Shown here: positions 8,393-15,544 of the stretch, in pieces
How the letters are laid out: every line of letters starts with the position of its first letter
Numbering within the stretch: the first letter of the stretch is position 1
Notes under the pieces: generated by a model
What the model was told of the DNA's origin: nothing
Database searches by the model: none
The model's input: only the letters and a program-made list of their open reading frames with translations
Position numbers and translations under genes: made by a program
Source: Hirschia sp964352025
GTDB taxonomy: Bacteria > Pseudomonadota > Alphaproteobacteria > Caulobacterales > Hyphomonadaceae
NCBI GenBank assembly: GCA_964352025.1
Contig: CAYGPZ010000003.1
Coordinates: forward strand, 124,001 to 188,000
DNA: 64,000 bases
Direction of reading: 5' to 3'

Positions 8393-8851
8393 TTATTCAA
8401 ATTCGACCACAGCGTCGACTTCTACGGCAACGCCCAAAGGAAGAACAGGGCAGGCAACAGCTGAACGTGCATGACGCCCTTTGTCACCAAATGCTTCGAC
8501 CATAAGGTCAGAACAGCCGTTTATAACCTGGGGAATCTCGATGAAGTCTGGCGCAGCATTGACGAAACCGCCAAGCTTCACGACGCGTTTAACCCGATCG
8601 AGGGAACCAAGAGCAGCTTTCATTTGCGTGATGAGGTTTATTGCACAAAGGCGAGCGGCGGCTTGCCCATCTTCCAGCTTCATGTCTTCTCCAAGGCGAC
8701 CCGTGACTAAACCTTCTGGGCCGGTCGATATCTGACCCGATATGAATAGCTGATTGCCTGAGATGACGTAGGGCACATAATTTGCGACTGCAGCATTAGG
8801 CTCGCCCAATTGAATTCCAAGACTTTCCAGGCGTGCTTCAGGTGTCGACAT
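8393..8851 (-). CDS. RidA family protein (YjgF/YER057c/UK114)
   Basis: 152-residue member of the Rid superfamily, which hydrolyses reactive enamine/imine intermediates released by PLP enzymes. Visible features: YVISGNQLFISGQI, the central KRVVKLGGFVNAAPDFIEIPQVINGCSDLM, and the C-terminal RHARSAVACPVLPLGVAVEVDAVVEF, where the Arg lies in the expected carboxylate-binding position. Length exceeds RidA proper (about 128) and matches the longer alphaproteobacterial subgroup. First gene of the leftward RidA-acyltransferase-DUF2007 set. Confidence 0.87.
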   Translation of the reverse strand: MSTPEARLESLGIQLGEPNAAVANYVPYVISGNQLFISGQISTGPEGLVTGRLGEDMKLEDGQAAARLCAINLITQMKAALGSLDRVKRVVKLGGFVNAAPDFIEIPQVINGCSDLMVEAFGDKGRHARSAVACPVLPLGVAVEVDAVVEFE

Positions 8852-9211
8852 ATGTGTCTCCTATTAGGTTGTTTGGCTTCCTAACCGAGATGCCAGACTG
8901 GTTGATAATTGCAAGGTCGACCGGAGAATTTTGTCAGATTAAGCTCTCGTTAGGCTCGGCTTCTTTATATTTTTATATGATTCTAGGTAGTGAATTTATA
9001 GCATTGAACGGAACCGCAATTTGGGTTCGAGATGGGGTTCTTATCTGAATGCTTGTTAATTGACTGAATATTCATATCTTATAGCTCATATAAGTGAGTA
9101 ATAAGGATGTATTTTTCTTTTGATGTAAAAGGGTGTTTAACTCTCTTGCGGCAGAAGAGTGCTTAGAAGCGGGAAACAATTTCACGTTTCTTTCTTGGAG
9201 TGGCGACTGAC
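8852..9211. other. 360-bp divergent intergenic region between RidA gene and divK
   Basis: Holds the upstream regions of the leftward RidA gene and the rightward divK-pleD operon. It is AT-rich around 9050-9130. A TTAA at 9056 followed seven bases later by AATA is only half a CtrA box. No small ORF, RNA gene or strong hairpin was recognised. Confidence 0.5.
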
Positions 9212-9607
9212 ATGGCAAGTAGCGCATCGAAAAAGGTCCTGATTGTCGAGGATGATGAGCTGAACATGAAATTGTTCTGCGACCTTCTCGATGCTCATGG
9301 TTTTGAAGCAGTTAGGTCTGTCGATGGTCTGCGTGCAGTTGAATTGACCAAGGAAGTTTTGCCTGATCTCATCATTATGGATATTCAATTGCCAGAAGTG
9401 TCGGGATTAGATTTAGCCCGTTGGATTAAAGATGATTCCGCGGTGAGTAACATTCCGATTCTTGCAGTGACTGCTTTTGCTATGCGCCAAGATGAACAAG
9501 ATGTTTTTGATGCAGGTTGCGAAGCGTATATGACCAAGCCAATTCAAATGGCTCCTTTTATTAAAAAGGTTGAAGACCTTACTAGAGGGCCGGAGCGTCC
9601 CCATTGA
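9212..9607 (+). CDS. divK: Single-domain response regulator DivK
   Basis: 131-residue stand-alone receiver domain that in Caulobacter controls cell polarity by modulating DivJ/PleC/DivL-CckA and thereby CtrA. Seen: acidic pocket VLIVEDDELNMKLF, phospho-acceptor Asp57 in DLIIMDIQLPEVSG, Thr/Ala switch ILAVTAFAM, and Lys in YMTKPIQ. No output domain. The identity as DivK, rather than another CheY-like protein, rests on the overlap with pleD immediately downstream, the canonical arrangement. GGAG at 9197-9200 precedes the ATG; a GTG at 9200 is less likely. Confidence 0.93.
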   Translation: MASSASKKVLIVEDDELNMKLFCDLLDAHGFEAVRSVDGLRAVELTKEVLPDLIIMDIQLPEVSGLDLARWIKDDSAVSNIPILAVTAFAMRQDEQDVFDAGCEAYMTKPIQMAPFIKKVEDLTRGPERPH

Positions 9608-10974
9608 GTGCTCGAGTCCTCGTTGTTGATGATGTCGAAGCCAACCGAAAATTACTCTGCGCGAAACTAGCTCATGAGTATTTTCAGGTTACGACCGCTG
9701 TTGATGGTCTTGATGCTATCGATAAAGCGATCGCGACTGAACCAGACATAATTCTGCTTGATGTCATGATGCCCCGCATGGATGGGTTTGAGGCTTGTCG
9801 TGAGCTGAAATTTGATCCACGCACTGAGCACATTCCTATTGTTATGGTAACCGCGCTGAATGAGCGTGAAGATCGCCTTAAAGGGCTACGTGCTGGTGCA
9901 GATGACTTTTTAACAAAGCCTATCAATAATTTACAGCTTTTGTCGCGCGTGCGTGCGCTTTCAAAATATAAGCTTGTTGCCGATGAGCTACGCAAGAGGG
10001 AGGCATCTGGCCGCCGTATAGGCGTGATAGATGTAACGCCTTCAGGTCGTGGCCAGGTACCGGCCCGTGTGTTGGTCGTTGATGATAATGAGCGTCAGGC
10101 TGCACGTATCTGCAGATATCTTGAGTCCGATCACAAGCCCATGACCCTGTCGAATGCAACCGGCGGATTGGGAGCAGGGGCTGCAACCGTTGACCTTATG
10201 GTCTTGTCGCTAGGCGGCGATAAATATGATGGGTTGAAATTGTGTGCCTATCTTCGAAACCTTGAAGCGACCCGTGATCTACCAATTTTGGCTATCGTTG
10301 GCGCGGAAGATGAAGATCTGGCTGTGCGCGCACTTGATTTGGGGGCGTCTGATATTCTTGTTAGGCCGATTGACCCAGAAGAGCTGCTTGCGAGGGTGAA
10401 AACTCAAGTCAGTAAGAAGCGATATATCGATGCTCTTCGCGCCCGTTTGGATCAGTCGATGGAGCTTGCGGTAACAGATCAGCTGACCGGACTGCACAAC
10501 CGGCGCTTTATGGAAAACCAGCTAGAACAATTTATGAAGCGGGCAAATATGGGCGGTGGCCCTGTATCCATTCTGCTTTGTGATTTGGATCACTTTAAGA
10601 AAGTGAATGATGGTCACGGCCATGATGTTGGTGATGAAGTGCTGCGTGAGTTTTCTGGACGCTTGATGGCAAACATACGTCCGTCAGATATTGCGTGTCG
10701 CTATGGTGGAGAGGAGTTTATGGTCATCATGCCAGATACGACCATCCAGATGGCGCAGCTCACTGCTGAACGCATTCGAGAGAAGGTTCACGGACAAGCA
10801 TTTAGCATTAAAGGTGGTCGCGACAGGTTGAAGGTGACTATGTCGGGTGGTGCATCCGTGACATTCCCGCCGGATGATAGTGTAAGTCTTTTGATTAAAA
10901 GAGCTGATGAAGCATTGTACCAAGCCAAAGAAGCTGGCCGCAATAAAATCATATGTAATTTTGACGGGTTCTGA
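9604..10974 (+). CDS. pleD: Diguanylate cyclase response regulator PleD
   Basis: 456-residue REC-REC-GGDEF protein that makes cyclic di-GMP during the swarmer-to-stalked transition. REC1 holds Asp53 (ILLDVMMPRMDG). REC2, about residues 155-280, is the degenerate adaptor. The GGDEF domain (about 290-456) has the catalytic GGEEF at 368-372 and an inhibitory I-site R359-P-S-D362, numbers matching Caulobacter PleD. Translation starts at TTG in the TTGA that overlaps the divK stop, implying translational coupling. c-di-GMP made here is the natural signal for holdfast synthesis encoded about 20 kb away. Confidence 0.95.
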   Translation: MSARVLVVDDVEANRKLLCAKLAHEYFQVTTAVDGLDAIDKAIATEPDIILLDVMMPRMDGFEACRELKFDPRTEHIPIVMVTALNEREDRLKGLRAGADDFLTKPINNLQLLSRVRALSKYKLVADELRKREASGRRIGVIDVTPSGRGQVPARVLVVDDNERQAARICRYLESDHKPMTLSNATGGLGAGAATVDLMVLSLGGDKYDGLKLCAYLRNLEATRDLPILAIVGAEDEDLAVRALDLGASDILVRPIDPEELLARVKTQVSKKRYIDALRARLDQSMELAVTDQLTGLHNRRFMENQLEQFMKRANMGGGPVSILLCDLDHFKKVNDGHGHDVGDEVLREFSGRLMANIRPSDIACRYGGEEFMVIMPDTTIQMAQLTAERIREKVHGQAFSIKGGRDRLKVTMSGGASVTFPPDDSVSLLIKRADEALYQAKEAGRNKIICNFDGF

Positions 10975-11005
10975 TTTTGAGTGATCAGGTCGTATGAGAA
11001 TTAAA

Positions 11006-11046
11006 CAAAAAAAGGGCTCAGTACATAATACTGAGCCCTTTTTTTA
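11006..11046. terminator. Bidirectional intrinsic terminator between pleD and rpmG
   Basis: A perfect 10-bp inverted repeat, GGGCTCAGTA (11014-11023) and TACTGAGCCC (11029-11038), with a 5-nt loop, is flanked by A7 on the left and T7 on the right. It ends pleD on the plus strand and rpmG on the minus strand. Confidence 0.93.
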
Positions 11047-11065
11047 ATTCATATAAAAGAAGATC

Positions 11066-11233
11066 TTACTTGATCTTACCTTCTTTGAATTCGACGTGTT
11101 TACGGATGACTGGGTCGTACTTTTTCAAGACGAGTTTTTCAGTCAAGTTACGCGGGTTTTTCTTCGTGACGTAGAAATAACCTGTGTCCGCAGTCGAATT
11201 CAGGCGAATTTTCACAGTGGTTGGTTTGGCCAT
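11066..11233 (-). CDS. rpmG: 50S ribosomal protein L33
   Basis: 55-residue basic protein starting MAKPTTVKIRLNSTADTG and ending VEFKEGKIK, with the FYVTKKNPRN segment typical of L33. This is the alphaproteobacterial form without the Cys-x-x-Cys zinc pairs, which is normal for the group. Its own bidirectional terminator lies 20 bases beyond the stop. The 257 bases upstream to the NUDIX gene contain no other gene and presumably hold its promoter. Confidence 0.95.
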   Translation of the reverse strand: MAKPTTVKIRLNSTADTGYFYVTKKNPRNLTEKLVLKKYDPVIRKHVEFKEGKIK

Positions 11234-11490
11234 TGATCTCTTGCTCTGGTCGAGGCGCGGTTACTCGCGCGTGAAACGGAAAGCGTGCTTAAAACAGTAA
11301 ACGCACCACTACGTCAAGGGCTCATAAAGAAATGTAGGCAATTAAGCGCAATTATTTTGAGAATATGCCAATTGATCCGAAAATTACATCCAATCACATA
11401 CATATAGAGCTGCTTTGCCAGTTTGGAGAGAGAATATTCATTCTCGATTCTTTATGAAAAGTGAGCCGATCTTTTCATAGTTTTATCTTT

Positions 11491-12237
11491 TTAGTTGGGG
11501 GGGATTCGTTCGCAACTTGCTTTTACGCCATCGAAAGAAAAGAAAAACGGCAGGATTTTCCGACTAGGGTTTTCAACGCGTTCTTGCACTTCCTGAATTG
11601 TGAACCGCGTGACCCGAGGTAGATCAAGACTTTCGATTTCGTCGAAAGTGAACCACTTCAGTCCTTCCAATTCAAACGTGTCGATTGGTTTTGTAAGTTG
11701 AGCCAGAACTTGATTGGACTCAGCAAGGAAAAAGCGCGCGTCAAATCTTTTAGGTTGATAGGGCGGCGTTACAGCTCGGCCAATAAATTCTATATTGGTT
11801 AGGCTCGGCATGAATGCGTGCGACAGAAATGCATTCCAGCTCGCATCTTCTGCTTCTAGCGCAATATTATCGTCAGTGGGACGTCGGCCTATTATCAGGC
11901 CTGTTTCCTCAAACGTTTCCCTTATTGCAGCCAAGGCTAATGCCTCAGGCGGTGTGTCGCTATTAACTAGAAGCGATTTTCTGCAATTTGTATTTAATTT
12001 GTCTAAGGCAGTGACTTCAAAATCAGCTTTGTCCAAACGACCACCTGGGAAAACGTATTTGTCCGGCATGAAATCATGCCCGCTAGTACGTCTTCCCATT
12101 AATATGCGGGGTTCTGGACCGTCTTTTCGAACAAGTATCATTGTTGCCGCATCGCGCGGAACAACAGGGTTGTCCGCTAAAGATGTATCTTCCGGTGCGT
12201 CATCAAATTTATATTGTTCAAACTTCTTTTTTGTCAT
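11491..12237 (-). CDS. NUDIX hydrolase (NUDT19-like, interrupted Nudix box)
   Basis: 248-residue protein whose DKYVFPGGRLDK motif (residues 59-70) and the catalytic AIRETFEETGL (104-114) are separated by about 40 residues instead of the usual dozen. The Nudix box thus contains an insertion, as in NUDT19-like coenzyme A/acyl-CoA-type hydrolases. Metal-binding Glu residues of REtfEE are intact. The substrate is therefore possibly a CoA derivative, by analogy only. It follows rnr by 26 bases in the same direction and is probably the last gene of the rnr transcript. Confidence 0.83.
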   Translation of the reverse strand: MTKKKFEQYKFDDAPEDTSLADNPVVPRDAATMILVRKDGPEPRILMGRRTSGHDFMPDKYVFPGGRLDKADFEVTALDKLNTNCRKSLLVNSDTPPEALALAAIRETFEETGLIIGRRPTDDNIALEAEDASWNAFLSHAFMPSLTNIEFIGRAVTPPYQPKRFDARFFLAESNQVLAQLTKPIDTFELEGLKWFTFDEIESLDLPRVTRFTIQEVQERVENPSRKILPFFFSFDGVKASCERIPPN

Positions 12238-12263
12238 GGCCTTCGCAGATGTGTGTCGCCATC

Positions 12264-14552
12264 TTATTTCTTTTTGCCTAGGCGTATATTCTTAGGACGT
12301 TTTTGTTTATTCGTTGAGCGCTTTTTTCCACCGCCTTTACGGCCACGTGGAGGGTAGTTGTCTCTACCTCCGTCGCGGCGTGTGCGTTTTGGTTTCTCTA
12401 GATCTTCGCGAGCATCGCGAGGTTCAGAAAGCATTTCAAATAGCAAACCGCCAGTGATAGGTGTCGCTTCTTCTAGCTTCACGAGAACAGGCATACCCAT
12501 TTCGTATCGCTTCTCAGAACTGTCAGCAACCAATGCTGCGTTATGCTCATCATATATCCAATACTCTTCAGATAGTCTGGCAGCTGGGACAAACCCGTCT
12601 GCACCGCTTTCATCGAGGCGAATAAACATACCTGCTTTGGTCACGCCTGCCACGCGGCCTTGGAATTCTGCGCCAACCTTATCGGACATGAAAGCGACCA
12701 AGTAACGATCGGTCGCATCGCGTTCCGCAGCCATAGAACGACGCTCTGTCGTTGTCAGGTGCTCCGCAATTTCTTCCAGACGCTTTGATTCTACATCTGT
12801 TAGACCTTCAGGCCCGAGTCCCAATGCGCGGATAAGTGCACGGTGGACAATCAGATCTGAATACCGACGGATAGGGGATGTAAAGTGAGCATATTTGGCG
12901 AGGTTTAATCCAAAGTGCCCAAAATTCTCATTGCAATAGCGTGCTTGAGATTGAGACCTTAGTACCATTTCAGAGACAAGGTGTTCATGCTCTGACGCGC
13001 GGGCTTGTTCAAGAAGGTGATTAAACCTTGCAGCAGTTCGTTTTGCGCCGCGATCCCACTTCATACCAATTGTCGGCAGGAAGAAACCAAGAGCCAGAAT
13101 TTTCTCATCTGACGGTTCTTCGTGCACACGGTAGATAAGTGGAGAGTTTGCTTTCTCTAGACTTTCAGCCGCACAGACATTGGCTTGGATCATAAACTCT
13201 TCAATGAGTTTATGGGCGTCAAATCGGTCTTTTGTATAAACACCAAGGACATTGCCGTCTTTATCAAGAGCAACGCGACGTTCAGGTAAATCCAACTCAA
13301 GCGGTTGACGTTTCGAGCGTGCTTTACCCACACATTCATAGGCTGCCCACAAGGGTTTCAAGACAGTATCTAGAAGGGGGCTAGCCTTGTCGTCAGGCTT
13401 TCCGTCAATGGCATTTTGAGCTTGCTCGTATGACAGTTTGGCAGCTGAACGCATCCGACCACGAATAAAGCGGTGATCTATTTTGTTTCCTTCAGAAGAG
13501 AAACGCATTTCGACAGCAAAAGTCTCTCGAATTTCGTTTTCTTTCAGAGAACACTGTTCAGCCGAAAGAGCTTCAGGAAGCATAGGCGCAACGCGGTCAG
13601 GGAAATAAGTCGAGTTTCCGCGTTTAAAGGCTTCGTCATCTAGTGCTGTGCCATGTTGGACATAGGCTGCTACATCCGCAATCGCGACATAAACGATCCA
13701 TCCACCTTTATTGTTCTCATCTTCATCAGGCTTTGCAAATACCGCATCATCATGGTCGCGCGCATCAGCAGGGTCGATCGTGATCAGCGGGATGTTGGTA
13801 AGATCTTCACGCTCGGTTTCCGGGGCCGTTGCTTGCTCTGCCTCAGACGTAATTAGAGCTGGGAATTCGTCTGGTACATCGTGCGTATGCAAAGCAATAA
13901 GCGACGCTGATTTTGGATCTTCCAAACGTCCGATGACCTCAATGACTTCCGCCATTTGTGGGCCGTAAGGTTTGGACTTCTTCAAGCCAATACGAACTAG
14001 GTCACCAGTTTCTGCGTTTTTAGATAGTGCGCGTTCGACGATGTATTCGCGTTTATCTTTGCGGCTGGTGGGTTTAACGCGGCCACCATGTTTGTTGGAT
14101 TCAAACAAACCGACCACTGATGTAACCGGATTATTGTCGAATTTTTTGATGACTTTTGCATACCAAAGGTCATCATTGGCTTTTCCGACTTTACATAGAG
14201 CGCGATCGCCTATGCCGAGTGTCTCACCTTTTTTGCGTCCACCAGTCGCGACGCAAGTTATATCAGGGCCGTAGATTCCGTCTGTACCTATGCAGCGCCC
14301 AACAAGGTCGCCATGTTCATCCAGCTTTTCAAATTTCACCACAGAAGTTGGAGGAGGAGCTTCAACACTTGAGAACTGGCGTTTACCAGTGCGTGCGATA
14401 CTACCTTCGCTCTCCAACTTTTTTAGAATCTGGCGCAATGCTACGCGATCAGCACCTTGAACTCCAAGGCCACGTGCAATGTCTCTTTTATTTGATTTGT
14501 CTGGGTTGCGTTCTAGAAATTCTACAACGGCTTGTTCTGTTATTTTTCTCAT
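12264..14552 (-). CDS. rnr: Ribonuclease R
   Basis: 3'-5' exoribonuclease that degrades structured RNA. The 762-residue protein has an N-terminal helix-turn-helix-like region (residues 1-60), cold-shock domains, the RNB catalytic domain with ITIDPADARDHDDAVFA (metal-binding Asp cluster) and AKYAHFTSPIRRYSDLIVHR, an S1 domain near residues 645-715, and a Lys/Arg/Gly-rich tail from about 725 (GRKGGGKKRSTNKQKRPKN) likely to bind RNA. Length is normal. It lies 28 bases after the M23 gene. Confidence 0.95.
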   Translation of the reverse strand: MRKITEQAVVEFLERNPDKSNKRDIARGLGVQGADRVALRQILKKLESEGSIARTGKRQFSSVEAPPPTSVVKFEKLDEHGDLVGRCIGTDGIYGPDITCVATGGRKKGETLGIGDRALCKVGKANDDLWYAKVIKKFDNNPVTSVVGLFESNKHGGRVKPTSRKDKREYIVERALSKNAETGDLVRIGLKKSKPYGPQMAEVIEVIGRLEDPKSASLIALHTHDVPDEFPALITSEAEQATAPETEREDLTNIPLITIDPADARDHDDAVFAKPDEDENNKGGWIVYVAIADVAAYVQHGTALDDEAFKRGNSTYFPDRVAPMLPEALSAEQCSLKENEIRETFAVEMRFSSEGNKIDHRFIRGRMRSAAKLSYEQAQNAIDGKPDDKASPLLDTVLKPLWAAYECVGKARSKRQPLELDLPERRVALDKDGNVLGVYTKDRFDAHKLIEEFMIQANVCAAESLEKANSPLIYRVHEEPSDEKILALGFFLPTIGMKWDRGAKRTAARFNHLLEQARASEHEHLVSEMVLRSQSQARYCNENFGHFGLNLAKYAHFTSPIRRYSDLIVHRALIRALGLGPEGLTDVESKRLEEIAEHLTTTERRSMAAERDATDRYLVAFMSDKVGAEFQGRVAGVTKAGMFIRLDESGADGFVPAARLSEEYWIYDEHNAALVADSSEKRYEMGMPVLVKLEEATPITGGLLFEMLSEPRDAREDLEKPKRTRRDGGRDNYPPRGRKGGGKKRSTNKQKRPKNIRLGKKK

Positions 14553-14580
14553 TTGGAGGCATATAACTCAAAATGAGAAA

Positions 14581-15399
14581 TTATGCGCGTTTTTTGTTCG
14601 CTTTTACCGTGAAGAAAAAGTGAGTTGGTTCATCTTGGTCGCGCTTTGGTGATTTGACTTCGTATTTTATCGTCGTTTGTGGAGACCAAATATCAACTGG
14701 TTTCAAGCCAAAAGACTTCCACCTTGTGTGGTAGTCGCCAGTTAAAATTTCATAGTGAAGGTGGCGGCCAACAGCTTGTTTTGCCGTTGTGCCCATAGCG
14801 CCAATAGGTTGACCAGCAGCGACATATGCACCGACTTTCAATCCGTTTTGGAAATTATCCAAATGGGCATAGCGTGTGAAGACACCGTGTCCGTGGTCAA
14901 TCAGAATCATGTTTCCATAATCATATCGGTAATGTGCTTCTATGATATGACCCGTGCCCGCAGCATAAACATCTACAGCTTTATTGAAGGCTATGTCCCA
15001 GCCTTTGTGGAGGCGCACACGGTGATTCAGCGCGCGCATTCCAAAGCCCGAGAACAGACATCCGGCTTCAACAGGAGCTGTCGCTAGCGTGACGTGCTCA
15101 TTTATTTCGAGCATGGGTTTGAAGTTGGCAATGTTCAGCTTGCCATCTGTTTGGGGAACATTTTGATGTGCACCGCGATAGCAAATCTGCAATTCTTGAG
15201 GAAAAATCTTGGATAAACGTTCGTTTTCTTCGGCGGCGTATATCTCTGCTAGGCGATCTGTTTCCAGCTGATATGTCTCAGCAGCAAAATCAACAACGCT
15301 GTATGCGGACGCGTGCGCCCACTGTCCCAAATCCACCGGTTCGGTAGATGTTGAAGGCGTAAAAAGTGCCAAAACAGAAGGAATAAAGCTAAAAAGCAT
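14581..15399 (-). CDS. M23 family metallopeptidase (LytM-like), secreted
   Basis: 272-residue protein with an N-terminal hydrophobic signal (LFSFIPSVLALF), a linker of about 100 residues, and a peptidase M23 domain (about 128-235). Zinc ligands are visible as H-K-G-W-D in VRLHKGWDIAF and H-x-H in GRHLHYEI, with GNMILIDHGHGVFTRYAHL between them. All ligand positions appear intact, so it is probably an active peptidoglycan endopeptidase rather than an EnvC/NlpD-like activator. It is placed between topA and rnr, both nucleic-acid enzymes, with no obvious functional link. Confidence 0.87.
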   Translation of the reverse strand: MLFSFIPSVLALFTPSTSTEPVDLGQWAHASAYSVVDFAAETYQLETDRLAEIYAAEENERLSKIFPQELQICYRGAHQNVPQTDGKLNIANFKPMLEINEHVTLATAPVEAGCLFSGFGMRALNHRVRLHKGWDIAFNKAVDVYAAGTGHIIEAHYRYDYGNMILIDHGHGVFTRYAHLDNFQNGLKVGAYVAAGQPIGAMGTTAKQAVGRHLHYEILTGDYHTRWKSFGLKPVDIWSPQTTIKYEVKSPKRDQDEPTHFFFTVKANKKRA

Positions 15400-15478
15400 A
15401 AACGCGCAGATGTCCCAATCAGAAACTGTATGCGCGTTCTCATGCTTAGATCATGCCAACCTAGGCGAGTGATATTCA

Positions 15479-15516
15479 TCAAAAAAGCGAATTCCATTGA
15501 AATATGAAATTCGCTT
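15479..15516 (-). terminator. Intrinsic terminator of topA
   Basis: On the minus strand, AAGCGAATT and AATTCGCTT (15485-15493 and 15508-15516) form a 9-bp stem followed by a T-run (A-run at 15479-15486 on the plus strand). It lies about 30 bases beyond the topA stop, so the M23 gene downstream is probably transcribed from its own promoter. Confidence 0.75.
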
Positions 15517-15544
15517 TAAAGGCGTTTAGCAAAGATTAGTTGAC

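Noticed and set aside
9056..9070. TTAA-N7-AATA upstream of divK as CtrA box
   Set aside because: The second half does not match TTAA, and chance matches in AT-rich sequence are frequent.
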